Position numbers and translations under genes: made by a program. The notes beneath the pieces are model-generated. The model was not told the DNA's origin, searched no databases, and saw only the letters and a list, made by a program, of their open reading frames with translations. Positions 10,541-20,234 of a stretch of 64,000 bases of DNA are shown piece by piece. The stretch is from Lepidostoma basale (taxonomy: Eukaryota; Arthropoda; Insecta; Trichoptera; Lepidostomatidae): positions 992,001 to 1,056,000 of the forward strand of contig JAHDVF020000053.1 in NCBI GenBank assembly GCA_022606425.2, written 5' to 3'. Numbering within the stretch: position 1 is the stretch's first letter; each line of letters begins with the position of its first letter.

Positions 10541-10775
10541 GACGACCTTCGTGGCCGAGTGGTAAGTGCATTGACTGCCACCCCGAAGGTTCCGGGTTCG
10601 ATTCCCGGCGAGGGTAGTGTGATTGTCACACTGCCTTTGGTCTGGTGTAGAATTCACGTGACAATAAAAAGGCGATAGATTAGCTACCTATCACATGTCA
10701 CGAGAATCACTATGATAGCTATAATACCCTTTACATCGATTTGGCTCATGCTATAATGATGTAAATAGCGATTCA
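10541..10775 (+). mobile_element. tRNA-Gly-like SINE, best copy
   Basis: A polymerase III A box (TGGCCGAGTGG, 10552-10562) and B box (GGTTCGATTCC, 10595-10605) lie 32 bp apart. The head folds as a tRNA: the acceptor strands CCTTCGT and GCGAGGG pair, and CTGCCAC matches a Gly(GCC) anticodon loop. A unique tail (GTGTGATTGTCACACTGCC to about ATGATGTAAATAGCG) follows, so it is a SINE and not a tRNA gene. Further copies are at 750-850, 23172-23195 and 26700-26793. Confidence 0.85.
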
Positions 10776-11084
10776 ACAAATTAATAATTATAGATTATTC
10801 TATTAGTAGATTATTCACTTATGTGCAGATGAGATTCAATAGACGTACATGTGCTTAAACGATGTTTTATAGAGCGGAAGAAAGTATTATGGACACAATT
10901 GAAAATATCACACAAACGCTAAGTTATATCGTTCTCCCGATGTAGAAGCTGTTAAGCCTCCAAACCATGACGAGAAAAATAAATTCAAAAGTCGAATAAA
11001 AAAGTGACGTAATTTATACAAAAATTCGTCAAACTACTTTTTATTATATACAATAAGAATACTATGGTTAATTGTATAAAAAAA

Positions 11085-11265
11085 ATTATAAAAAAAAAGT
11101 TTTATGTGCTGTATTTTTATTTTTCGTGACAGCTGTTTCATCAACCTATGTTGACATCATCAGGTGTAATAATAATATATCAACTGTTGATGTCAACATT
11201 GGTTAACAAAACAGCTGTAGCGAAAAATAAAAATACAGTTGTGATACATAAAACAGAAGTTTTTT
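11085..11265. repeat. FB4 fold-back with hammerhead-like arms
   Basis: Inverted arms (about 11085-11165 and 11178-11265) share TGTATTTTTATTTTTCG, ACAGCTGTTT and ATGTTGACATCA. The loop is AT-rich. No coding capacity. Confidence 0.8.
11128..11163 (-). ncRNA. Hammerhead-like module in FB4
   Basis: Minus strand: perfect CTGATGA, an extra T, a 6-bp stem GTCAAC/GTTGAT, GAAAC, then AGCT and GTC. ACAGCTGT is self-complementary, as expected for a very short helix III that works as a dimer. Helix I pairing is not convincing. The right arm (about 11183-11215) has a decayed version. Confidence 0.4.
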
Positions 11266-11269
11266 TTTA

Positions 11270-11865
11270 ATTTAGCAGTCTATAGTGTTAAAGTATCATA
11301 GTATTTTGGCCTAAACAATTAATTAATTTGTTACAGATATAAAAAAAAATCATTTGAGTAGATATTAAATCTTCTTTTATAGTAAAAACGTAAGCTATAA
11401 TATTACCACAGAATATTAGTTTATTTTTAGGAAATTTACGCAAAATATAATGCTGATTTATATTCCCCACATTTTGATGTAGAAATGAAAAAATAGAAGT
11501 CGATTATGACGCCATGACAGCCCCATAAAGTAGACGAGATACCGGGGTCTTCGCAATATACGGTCACCCATTATAAACCTTTTTAAACTCCGAAATACCG
11601 ACCATTAAAACCAACGGCAAACATTTCATCGTTTTACGCGGTTTTGGAGAGATTGCGGTTTCATTGTATGTAATAACTTAAATTAATGAGAAATTTACCA
11701 CGCATGTTCATATTCAAATCTATTTTTAAAATATTTAACGTAAACGTGGGACGTATTCCACAGAGCTTACTAACTCTCTTCACGTCACCATACAACTCTT
11801 GAAGATTTCTAGCCTCGTTTATGATTTTATTCTAAGCTCCTTGATCCTGTGCCTAGATCAAAAAG
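11270..11865. other. Unassigned stretch
   Basis: No supported gene. The 11510-11650 part is somewhat GC-richer, without recognised similarity. Confidence 0.45.
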
Positions 11866-11869
11866 AACT

Positions 11870-11965
11870 TTATTTATTAGGCGCTGTACAGGCCATTCTT
11901 TGGGTCTTACTCCGGTAGATTTTGACGCGTACAGGGTCTTGATTGTTTTGGTTTTTCCGGTTCGG
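11870..11965. repeat. Dispersed repeat, second copy near 53.8 kb
   Basis: TTAGGCGCTGTACAGGCCAT, GGTCTTACTCCGG and GACGCG-ACAGGGTC-TGATTG recur at 53765-53850 with about the same spacing. Probably part of a LINE, class not determined. Confidence 0.55.
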
Positions 11966-12159
11966 TATACATCCCCAATCCGTGCTCGGCGACCGCCACT
12001 GGAAAATCGACCAAACCTTCAACCAAAATGCAAGAAAAAGAGGTGATAAAGGCCTTTTTAGCGCTATCTCTCATATATATAAAGTTATACGAGGAAGAAT
12101 TAGCTAGCTGCCATCGTCTCCTGTTTCATAATTTCTAAATCTAATCTATCTATCGAATT

Positions 12160-12965
12160 TTAAATGAGACGACATAGTTTTGATTGCGGACTCGGCAGAA
12201 CAATTACAAGTTGAATTGTATGAGTGGGCAGATGCCTTGGATTGTAATGGACTACGCATCAGCAGGAGTAAAACAGAATTTTCAGGATGTGAATATGAGG
12301 GCATCGCTACAGATTCGACTCGTGAAAATACAATATACATTGACAATACTCCAGCTAACAAGGTGTCCCGATTCAAGTATCTCTGGTCGGTCCTTACTGC
12401 GGACGCCAACGTAGACACTGATGTAAAACACAGGACAAACACCACCTGGCTCAAGGATAGGTCTCTATCTGGTGTCTTGTGTGATCAAAAAATTCCAATC
12501 AGGACCAAGGGCAGAATTAACAAGACTACAGTGAGGCCCGCCACGCTATATGGAACAGAGTGCTGGACCAACAAAAAAGTCCGAGTCCACGCTGCCGAGA
12601 TAAAAATGCTGAGGTGGGCCGGAGGCGTCACAAAGCTGGACCACGTAAGGAACGAATACGTGAGGGGTAGCTTAAAGGTTGCCCCAATAACGGAAAAATT
12701 AAGAAAATCTCGACTCCGATGGTACGGTCATGTGATGCGAAGAGACAGTGAACACATTGTCCAAAAAGCCCTCAGCATTCTAACAAAACCAAAAAGAAGA
12801 GTTCGCCCAACGGCAACATGGTGGGCCAACATGGAAAAGGAGCTCCAACGCGAGAACCTGACAGTAGAGATGAGTCAAAAGAGAAAAGATTGGCGTTTTC
12901 GTACGAGGATGGCCGACCCCAAATGATGGGAAATGGCAAAGGGAAAGAGAGAGAGTATCAAATTT
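12160..12965 (+). mobile_element. RTE-like LINE: end of RT and C-terminal region
   Basis: An intact 248-codon frame runs 12180-12926. Upstream, in frame after a stop, is DDIVL, so the copy begins inside the reverse transcriptase catalytic box (xADDIVLIADS). Then come GLRISRSKTEF (RT palm and thumb), FKYLWSVLTADANVD, the YGTECW block, IKMLRWAGGVTKLDHVRNEY, RLRWYGHVMRRD and WWANMEKEL. The first catalytic aspartate region is truncated, so it cannot be active, but the long open frame suggests a fairly recent insertion compared with its neighbours. Family placement rests on the order of blocks only. Confidence 0.85.
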
Positions 12966-13010
12966 TAAATGCCTCTTTTATATTAGTCTTTCATTGTTTA
13001 GTTTTTATAC

Positions 13011-13041
13011 CTGAAGATGGAGGTATCCTCCGAGACATGTC
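13011..13041 (+). ncRNA. Hammerhead-like module, isolated
   Basis: CTGAAGA, an extra T, a 5-bp stem GGAGG/CCTCC, GAGAC (canonical GAAAC), AT, GTC. The A14 to G change should weaken it. An A/T-rich run follows, ending near AGTGGATTAAACAAAGTT, similar to what follows the other modules. Confidence 0.35.
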
Positions 13042-13263
13042 ATGTTTTTTTATCATGTCATTATATTTATATTTTTTCATATTTAGTGGATTAAACAAAG
13101 TTATTTTCAATTTCCTAAATATAATTTATCTCGATATGTTTTAATGGTGGTGTAGTTTATCGGGAAAACGAAAGAAACCGTCAATATATTGTATATTTAG
13201 AAGAACATTTTGTATACTCTATAAAAATGAACATCTAATTCGGGATTTAGGCCCCTTCTAATA

Positions 13264-14541
13264 TTAGGTCCTTACATATGAAATTGGCGTTTTGCCGTAC
13301 TGGCAACTTTGATCTCAAATATCTTCTCTTTGGTTAAGAATTCCGAATTCAAATTTATACAGCTATTTACTCAAGTATTTGTGTTTTGAAAATTATAATT
13401 CATTTGTTTTTTCCTCAATTGTTTTTTTTCTTTGCGTCACTCAGTTTACAAAATGGAAAACTTGAAATATCGCGTTATTTACGAGTACGAGTTCCACCGT
13501 GGCACCAGTGCTGCAGAAACGGCTCGAAGGATTAATGATGTGTATGGCGACGGTGCCGCAAAAGAAAACACAGTGCGTTTTGGTTCCAACGTTTTCGTTC
13601 TGGAAATTTCGACCTGCAGAACAAGCCCCGTGGACGGCCGGAGACCAAAGTTGATAATGAAGAATTGAAGGCTATTGTGGAAGCGGATCCATCGCAAACC
13701 ACGTCCAAGTTAGCTGCAGGCTGCGGTGTTAGTGATAAAACTGTTTTAATCCACTTGAAGCAAATTGGGAAGGTGACAAAGCTTGAAAGGTGGGTACCTC
13801 ACGAATTGAGTGAAGCAAATCAACAAACGCGCGTTGACTGCTGCGTTGCATTACTCAACCGGCACAATAATGAAGGGATTTTGAATCGAATCGTTACCTG
13901 TGATGAAAAGTGGATCCTGTATGATAATCGGAAGCGCTCATCGCAATGGCTGAACCCTGCCGAACCAGCCAAACCATGCCCCAAGCGAAAATTGACTCCC
14001 AAAAAGTTACTTGTGAGCGTTTGGTGGACTAGTGCTGGTGTCGTTCACTACAGCTTTCTTAAATCTGGCCAGACGATTACGGCAGATGTCTATTGTCAGC
14101 AACTGCAAACCATGATGGAAAAGCTAGCTGCTAAACAACCGAGGCTGGTTAATCGCTCTAGGCCACTGCTGCTTTATGATAACGCTAGACCACACACTGC
14201 ACAACAGACGGTTACCAAATTAGAAGAGCTTCAATTGGGATGTCTAAGACATCCACCGTACTCTCCGGACCTTGCCCCAACAGATTACAATTTTTTTTTC
14301 GAAATTTGGATAACTTCTTGCAAGGGAAAAAATTCAACTCCGATGGGGCAGTCCAAACCGACTTCAAAGATTTTATTGATTCCCGTCCGAATGTTTTTTT
14401 TAGTAAAGGGATCGATGAACTACCTATGAGATGGCAAAAGTGCATAGATAGCAATGGTACATACTTTGATTAAATAAATATATTATATTTTAAAAAAATC
14501 AACTTTATGTTCCTCCCAACGCCAATTTCATATGCACCTAA
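13264..14541 (+). mobile_element. Mariner transposon, cecropia-like, 1278 bp, both ends present
   Basis: TA dinucleotides (13262-13263 and 14542-14543) flank inverted ends that read TTAGGTCCTTACATATG on the left and, inverted, TTAGGTGCATATGAAATT on the right; the right copy lacks 3 bp. The length is the usual 1.3 kb. No other element has inserted into it. Confidence 0.93.
13453..14473 (+). pseudogene. Mariner transposase with two frameshifts
   Basis: The encoded enzyme would cut and paste its own transposon, binding the inverted ends by two N-terminal helix-turn-helix domains and cutting with a DD34D triad. Visible blocks are the N-terminal AAETARRINDVYG, the second HTH (SKLAAGCGVSDKTVL), WVPHELSE linker, IVTCDEKW with the first Asp, LLLYDNARPH with the second, and PPYSPDLAPTDY with the third, 34 residues after the second. 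A single-base loss near 13579 and a T-run length change near 14291-14299 break the frame; the C-terminal MRWQKCIDSNGTYFD then follows in the other frame. All three catalytic residues survive. Family sequence blocks resemble the cecropia group (that of Hsmar1). Start chosen at the ATG preceding the first HTH. Confidence 0.93.
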
Positions 14542-14544
14542 TAT

Positions 14545-15350
14545 TTTCGACTTCTCTCTTGCTTAGACTTTCTCAATCCAGCAGCGTTAATGACGTCAGC
14601 TCATCTTTTCTGAGGGCGACCTATTCCTCTTTTCATATCCCACGATCGCCATTTCAGAACTTAGGGTGCCTATATATAATGATTAATATCTTTAACTTAC
14701 TTATTATGTAAATTAGTTATACTTTTACGAAAAGCTGATCAACATCAAAGATATATTTAGTGGAGAAGACAAAAAATATCAAAAGTATCTTAAAACATGC
14801 AAAAATTATGTAAAGTAATGAAAAAACAATTTTTGCTACCTCTAAACGGACATCAATGTCAAAATGAAAATGTTTAAGAAAAAAAAAATAAGTGTTGTGA
14901 ATAATAAAATGACACGCTTAGGCAAATAATGGAAGAGATAAGTACTCTTATGAATGGCGTCAAAATAACAAGCAGAATTTTTCCATGGCGACCTTTATAA
15001 AATGTTTTTGTAGAAGCTTTACGTATTCAAAGCGATGTGATTTTTCAATAGACGCTAATGAATGGATTTTTTTTAAAATTAATCCTTACAAGGGTGAAAA
15101 TGTTTTAACGGTAATGGGACATGGAACCAACCACAACTTATTTTAATATTCCATTTATAAACATTAAAAAGGTGAATTAATAAAATGAGACAATTAATGC
15201 ATTCAGTATTTTTCTAGTGCGCTCTCGGAGTAATTGATTTTGCAAAACGGCGCACTTAAAATGTAAATCAATATAAATAATAATAATAATATTTGTGAAA
15301 TGTATACTTATATCTGTATACGAATCCTGGATTTTCACCTGTGGGTGGTT
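14545..15350. other. Unassigned AT-rich stretch
   Basis: No supported gene or repeat. Confidence 0.5.
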
Positions 15351-15356
15351 AATTTA

Positions 15357-15866
15357 AATTTTTAATTGTATCTCAATAGAGACGAAGACGCAAACTGGAA
15401 ACTGAATATGGATGATCAAGGTGTTTACAGGACTTATGACCTGTCATTGGTTGGGTTAAGCGCACGCTTTATGTAATTACAACATTCCCCATTCCACCAT
15501 TGTTATTATGATCATGCATGCAATAAAGTAGTTTGCTAAATGCTAAACAATCATTCTTCATAGATGGCGTTTGTGGGTGGATTGTATAGATTAATCTTAA
15601 AAAATTAATTAGTACAATCAAATCTACATAGATGGCTAACTGGAACTGACACGTGAAGATAGGTATGGATTTGGAGTATATATACAACTTCCAAAAATGT
15701 ATCATGCCTGATCATAATAACAATGGTGGAATGGGGAATGTTGTAATTACATAAAGCGTGCGCTTAACCCAACCAATGACAGGTCATAAGTCCTGTAAAC
15801 ACCTTGATCATCCATATTCAGTTTCCAGTTTGCGTCTTCGTCTCTATTGAGATACAATTAAAAATT
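15357..15866. repeat. FB5 fold-back, 164-bp arms
   Basis: Arms 15357-15520 and 15703-15866 are near-identical inverses, from AATTTTTAATTGTATCTCAA through GGATGATCAAGGTGTTTACA and AAGCGCACGCTTTATG to the inner CATTGTTATTATGATCA. The 182-bp spacer has two short CATAGATGGC blocks. No hammerhead-like box and no coding sequence. Confidence 0.9.
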
Positions 15867-15961
15867 AAAATAATAATAATGTAATAGAGAGTAACTGTTT
15901 CCGCACTTTATAATAGTTAATTGTGACACGTAATACGTTTGTACTGTTTTTCTGTTAAAAT

Positions 15962-16556
15962 TATATTAGTTTTATCATTTTCATAAAGAACTTTGACAGG
16001 TGTAAAAATAATTTTTTCATTAGTTCCAATGACAATTTGAATAATTTCTTCAATATTATTTTAAAGTTCTTGCTGGTTAAGTGCCTTACTACAGCTAATT
16101 TAAAAAACGGTGGATACGTGTAACATAAATTAAATAAACACAAAAGTCCGGATCGTCCAGGTCAACATGTGCAACATCGAAAAAAACATTATGTGTTATT
16201 ACATTATGTGCTAAATTAAAAAAACGGTGGATTCGTGAAACATAAATTAAATAGACAATATGTGCAACATCTAAAAAGAACATTTTGTGTTAAATTATTT
16301 TTATTTTGTTATTTTATTTTATATCATTGTATTTTATATTATTTGTTTTAGATTTATTTCGTGGATGTTAGACAATCGAAGTGTGCGCGGGAGATGCCTA
16401 TCGGTGGCGATGAGGTTCGCAACCCATCACACCGCGTCTCCCGCGGGGCGAAAAGAGAAGGATGGAGTATCGCATCGGTTACTAGTGTGACAGTCCATTA
16501 TTTCTGCCTACTCTTTCGGGGAGACGGCGTGATGGTTAGTTAGTTAGTTAGTTAGA
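15962..16556 (+). mobile_element. TTAG non-autonomous element, longest copy
   Basis: Blocks in order: GACAATTTGAATAATTTCTT, AGTTCTTGCTGG, ACGGTGGATACGTG, AAAGTCCGGATCGTCC, ACATTTTGTGTTAAATTATT, TTATTTGTTTTAG, GAAGTGTGCGCGGGAGATGC, GAGGTTCGCAACCCATCAC, CGCGTCTCCCGCGG, then GTGTGACAGTCCATT and the terminal hairpin and TTAG tail of the TTAG-LINE. A 40-bp block (AATTTAAAAAACGGTGGAT and neighbours) is tandemly duplicated at 16096 and 16211. No open frame; no convincing pol III A and B box pair. See the findings for the tail sharing. Confidence 0.85.
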
Positions 16557-16592
16557 GACATAATTTCCATAAAATAAACTTCGAGAAAACAA
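16556..16592 (+). repeat. FB1 half-arm trace
   Basis: GACATAATTTCCATAAAATA then CTTCGAGAAAACAAAC resembles the right arm of FB1. Confidence 0.4.
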
Positions 16593-16720
16593 ACTTTTTT
16601 AAAAATTTTATTTAATTATATTTTTTTATTGTATACAACAGGTCTTTAGAACTCAGTTACTGTTTACATTTTAAATAATAAAAAGAACACAGACATACAT
16701 ATTAAAATAAAACACATATA

Positions 16721-17345
16721 TCAGCAATTGTGGTATGCACCTTTATGATCCTTAAAGGACGCATAGGTCATTTGGAGAACGTCCACATCGACTGACACCT
16801 CATTCAAGAGCACCATACCCCGGGTCATTGTATGCTGCGCCATGACATTTGTTCTGCTATGCGGTATGCAAAACAGATCGTGTCTTCTAGCGCGAGCATA
16901 CCTGTCCGGTGCATTGAGGCCATAACACTCCAAGAGGTATGGGCTATCAATGAGGTTACGGAGTATTTTAAATCCTTAGATCATCAATGTACCTTTTCTT
17001 CATTGTGGTGCATAAACCTCGGATATACCCCATTCATCCGCATGAAGAGGTATCTCTAGAATTTTTTTCTGGATTTATTCGAATACCTCCACATACTTCT
17101 GCTGGTATGGAGGCCATACACCACTCGCGTATTATAATTTTGATCTAACGATGCCGTTAAACATTGATGTCATCGCTTCGGGATTTCGTAAATGTTTCCA
17201 AGTTCTTAAGACAAAACCCAGAAGTTTATAGCCAGTCGATGCCAACATTAACACGTGAGAAGAAAAAGTCAGCCTGGGATCAAATACGACACCGAGATCC
17301 TTTATTGTGGAAACTCGTTCCAGAGCCTGATTGTTAATTTAAAAA
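16721..17345 (-). mobile_element. Jockey-like LINE C-terminal region, decayed
   Basis: Minus-strand relics in several frames read ALERVSTIKDLGVVFDPRLT, FSSHVNVGI, RSDDINV, GVWPPYQQKYVE, then an open piece CYGLNAPDRYARARRHDLF and SRTNVMAQHTMTRGMVLLN. This matches the post-RT thumb and C-terminal pattern of Jockey/R1-type elements (DLGVxFDxxLTFxxHV, YxSVVWxPxYxxxxxxIExVQ, PxRxxR, RTNxxxxSPMxRM). Several stops; no catalytic core. Confidence 0.7.
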
Positions 17346-17622
17346 AATTTCTTTTGTATTGTGATATGAATTAAAATATAGTGGCTTTTTCACTTTTATG
17401 AATAATTTTTTTATGGACATATATTAAAGGTAGCATCTTGATCTTCATATCATCATATCTCGACAATCTATTGTATCTTGATCATCGGAAGAAATTTCTA
17501 TGGAAAACTATTTTATTTGGTTCTCCTAATGATGAACATATACTACTGTCAAAATCAACATGACTGTATTAAACGATAACTTATGCGAAAGATATGTGTT
17601 TTGGTTAATAAAAAATACAGTT

Positions 17623-18140
17623 TATAATGGTGTTTTTTTAGAGGTATACAATACATTTTCAAAATGAAAAAAAAACACGTTAAAATAATGTAAATGTATA
17701 TAATATTGGCTTTATTTAATAGATAATTTTATGCCATTATTGTTTATATATGATTTCGGGCATATGAGCGCCACGGCTAGCTCGAATGAAGCGCAATCGT
17801 GAAGTCCAATTTTCGACAATTGTCGTCTTTTTGGATGCGTATTATCCACTAGAGTGTATGTAGTGCGAAAACGATCCACGGTCTTCCAAATAACTTGCTC
17901 GGATGGACGATTGTGTCGACCGTAAAATGGACGTAGGTGGTGCACGACAAGTTTGGCGAACCGAACCATGATTTTCAAAATGAATATGCACAATTTGAAA
18001 GCTCTGTTCTGACGTCAGTCTATTTATTATAAAATGGCCAAATATATTGAGTAAAAATCAACTATCAACTGTGAAATTGATAGTCTGTAGAAACAATGTT
18101 GCTAGTTTAAAAACCAAACCTCTAAAAAAACACCCTATAG
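17623..18140 (-). mobile_element. IS630/Tc1-superfamily deletion derivative (MITE), about 516 bp
   Basis: Terminal inverted repeats GGTGTTTTTTTAGAGGT (17629-17645) and ACCTCTAAAAAAACACC (18118-18134) sit next to TATA-type flanks, consistent with TA targeting. The minus strand encodes a transposase N-terminus only: MVRFAKLVVHHLRPFYGRHN, then RPSEQVIWKTVDRFR, a helix-turn-helix followed directly by an unrelated short C-terminus (CASFELAVALICPKS). The catalytic half is deleted. Confidence 0.75.
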
Positions 18141-18345
18141 TATACGATAAGTTTTCATCATCACTCTGTTACGGAAATGCGACATAATGAAGATAGCTAC
18201 CAATAATATATAACGGCCGGATATTTCACGCGTGCCAAAACAAAATTGCGAAAACATATCATGAAACATAAAAAGTGTATATTAGTATCAACAAACTGTA
18301 ACATTTTAGCTAGGTAATTTCGAATAATTTGCTTCTTCTTCTCTC
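18140..18345. other. Unassigned stretch
   Basis: Nothing recognised. Confidence 0.5.
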
Positions 18346-18552
18346 TGGGTCTACAGTCCTGGGTGAACCTCGTCCTCCTTCAAAAAGTTTATCCGGCCGA
18401 CCCTATCATGAGCTCTATCATACACAGAGTATCCACACATTCGTCTAAGAGATCTCATTTCTACTGCATTTATTCTACTTTCATCCTTCTTTTGCCAGTT
18501 CCATGCTTCGCTTCCATACATAAGGGTTGGTAGAAGAACACCATTGTGAAAG
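18345..18552 (-). mobile_element. Chimeric LINE fragment
   Basis: One open minus frame reads LMYGSEAWNWQKKDESRINA, EMRSLRRMCGYSVYDRA (TTAG-LINE) and then switches to GRINFLKEDEVHPGL and stop, which resembles the KRFLKEAKTHxGL end of the LINE at 1136-1385. The 3' tail is (GAA)n, not TTAG. Confidence 0.75.
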
Positions 18553-18554
18553 AA

Positions 18555-18835
18555 AAACTGTATCAAATATATTAAATTTAATGTTTATAAAAAACGAACT
18601 TGTACAATAATATCTCTCTTATATTATTTTATCATTCTTTCTACTAACGCAGACTTTTATCATGTGTGATAAAAATTTTGGAGTTATTTTTGTTTCGTTA
18701 CTCCAAAAACGTATAACTTATTGTGTGCGTATATAGTGAGGACCCATTGTATTATTTTTTTTCATACGACAAAAGTAAACAATATTCTAATAGTGTTTTT
18801 GATGAGCGCATGCGTGATTTATAAAAAAAATAATC
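18555..18835. other. Unassigned AT-rich stretch
   Basis: Nothing recognised. Confidence 0.5.
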
Positions 18836-18849
18836 GTAATATTTCATCG

Positions 18850-19074
18850 GTATCATCATCATCGGCTGTCCCTCGTGTCCGAGTAGGACTGTCCTTCACG
18901 GTTGTGGGTCCGCATGTGACTGAGAAGCCCGATCCTGGACCCACATATTTTGGGGCATCTGGAGCAGGGGTCACCGCCTCCCAGTGGTCTCTCCTTTCTC
19001 CTCCTCCACCTCTCAGCGGCGTCGTCTCTGCCCTGTGCTTCAGAGTCTTTTGTAATAATTACTGGGAACATGTT
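18850..19074 (-). mobile_element. LINE 3' end encoding a C2H2 zinc finger
   Basis: The minus frame reads KDSEAQGRDDAAERWRRRKE then CSRCPKICGSRIGLLSHMRT and H. The spacing Cys-X2-Cys-X12-His-X3-His is a complete C2H2 finger. Many LINE proteins end in the same way (xSRIGLxSHxRTH). The tail is (GAT)n at 18856-18867. I therefore read it as a LINE C-terminus, not a zinc-finger gene. Confidence 0.75.
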
Positions 19075-19349
19075 TTAAGTAGGTACTGAAAGATTTGTTT
19101 TGTGTGTGAAATACTCACCTGAACCAAATTAGAATAACAGTATATTGTCTTCATACTGGTGTTTTACTAATTAAGTTATCGTTCACTATTATATTCAAGC
19201 AAGTCATGTAATAATTTAAAACGTACATTGTAATATACCCACGAGATGAAATAATGGAAATATTAATTATGGAGTATGTAAACGAATTATGATTATATAT
19301 TATTCTGAAGATAATTTAAATTTACAGTTAGTATAGAAAGAAAAAACTT
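19075..19349. other. Unassigned AT-rich stretch
   Basis: Nothing recognised. Confidence 0.5.
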
Positions 19350-19534
19350 TTTTTTTTAAAAAGACTAATACTAAAGATTTCAATCAATGATATTAGAATT
19401 TATTTTTTACAATCTTCAATGTGAGCAGAAAATAGCTCATTATTATGAAGAAGGAATCTGGTCGTGTCCAGGCTCGAACCCAAGTCCCCTGGATCAGATG
19501 CCAAGCGTCCTATCCCCTAGACCACCACCCGATT
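19350..19534 (-). mobile_element. tRNA-derived SINE-B, copy 1
   Basis: Read on the minus strand, a tRNA-like head (A-box-like TGGTCTAGGGG, B-box-like GGTTCGAGCC) is followed by GAATCCTTC and GAGCTATTTTCTGCTCACAT and an AT-rich 3' part ending in a homopolymer. Other copies: 21879-22066, 43295-43483 and the split copy at 36972-37940. Isotype of the parent tRNA not determined. Confidence 0.85.
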
Positions 19535-19600
19535 AATTAATTTAGAATTATTAATCTTCCTAAATTAATTAATACCCGATTAATTAATTTAGAAAGATTA
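19529..19600. repeat. Local palindromic duplication at SINE-B edge
   Basis: CCCGATTAATTAATTTAGAA occurs twice, 46 bp apart (19528 and 19574), around an inverted TTAATTTAG / CTAAATTAA pair. A few bases of the SINE head were copied with the flank. Confidence 0.65.
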
Positions 19601-19734
19601 ATAATACATATAATAACTTATTGATACTTGGTGAAACCAAATATTTTTTTCTTTTTCTTTTTCTATAGTAGGCTTCCAAATGCTAAATTGCCTTACCATC
19701 AAGGATGCGAGGGAGTTTAAGAAAAATAATTAAC

Positions 19735-19795
19735 GACTATTTTTCTGTATCACAGATCGTCAGATCTATTAAAAGAATAAGAAGAAGAGAAGAAT
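19735..19795 (+). mobile_element. LINE 3' tail (family of 52.6 kb)
   Basis: TTCTGTATCACAGATCGTCA then GATCTATTAAAAGAATAAGAAG matches the 3' end after the stop codon of the copy at 52590-53145. Confidence 0.6.
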
Positions 19796-20070
19796 CAACG
19801 ACGTTCGAACTCTACCAGATTTTTACTGGCCACGAAGCAAAATTATTCTATCTCTGCAGATTCCAAATAAAAAACGGAAAAGCATGCCAATGTGACAATG
19901 CAATCGAACAAAAATTTCCAGCACGTTCTTCGGCACTGCTCGACGGTCATCAGCGATAGATGGAAGCTGGATAAAAAGACCCAGATGAGGGCGGTCCCCC
20001 TCGACTTGTGACTGACGATCCAGGAGATGGCTACCAGCATCATTCATTAATTCTTCTTCTTCTTTTGGTG
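19790..20070 (+). mobile_element. Jockey/R1-like C-terminal zinc-knuckle relic
   Basis: The frame reads FELYQIFTGHEAKLFYLCRF then CQCDNAIEQ. FTGHGxFxxYLxRFxI...CxCDxxxE is the usual end of Jockey/R1-type proteins, just before HxLxxCP, which is lost here. A (CTT)n run at 20051-20062 follows. Confidence 0.6.
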
Positions 20071-20102
20071 CCGTAGGTAGGTGGGTAAGGTGCTAGTCAT
20101 AG

Positions 20103-20230
20103 ATGCCATAAGACAAGCGAAACATTTCATTCACAGTAAATATAATAAAACCTCTAGAAAACATACGTTATCATTCGTATTAAATATGTATTATATAGCT
20201 TTACAACATTGTTCAAGAAACAATAAATAT
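20103..20230 (+). repeat. FB1 half element
   Basis: Only one arm: AAGCGAAACATTTCATTCAC, CCTCTAGAAAACATACG, ATTCGTATTAAAT and the outer TTCAAGAAACAATAAAT. Confidence 0.8.
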
Positions 20231-20234
20231 TGTG

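Larger units (their letters stand above)
10273..10920 (+). mobile_element. TTAG-LINE copy interrupted by repeats and a SINE
   Basis: The 5' piece (10273-10440) encodes a decayed GANKVVRNKALSMKGKMATN-like run, matching the RRVGAGNKINGVL to MAVHNGVL region of the copy at 3684. A later piece (about 10868-10915, AGAGCGGAAGAAAGTATTAT) matches the codons RAEEGIMNK seen at 23459. Between them are AT-rich tandem units and a tRNA-like SINE. Confidence 0.6.

Noticed and set aside
10541..10617. Functional tRNA-Gly gene
   Set aside because: The tRNA-like part continues into a shared SINE tail and other copies have the same tail; stems contain mismatches.
16287..16543. Two overlapping open frames over GAGGTTCGCAACCC
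   Set aside because: They lie in the non-autonomous element; other copies do not keep the frames. A B-box-like GGTTCGCAACC lacks a properly placed A box.
16520..16556. Telomeric repeat (TTAG)n
   Set aside because: The unit is TTAG, not TTAGG, and it always follows the LINE 3' end, so it is an element tail.
18850..19071. C2H2 zinc-finger gene
   Set aside because: The finger is at the end of a LINE-type C-terminal region with a microsatellite tail; a single such finger is the usual LINE ending.
19445..19530. tRNA gene on the minus strand
   Set aside because: Four copies share the same non-tRNA body, so it is a SINE head.
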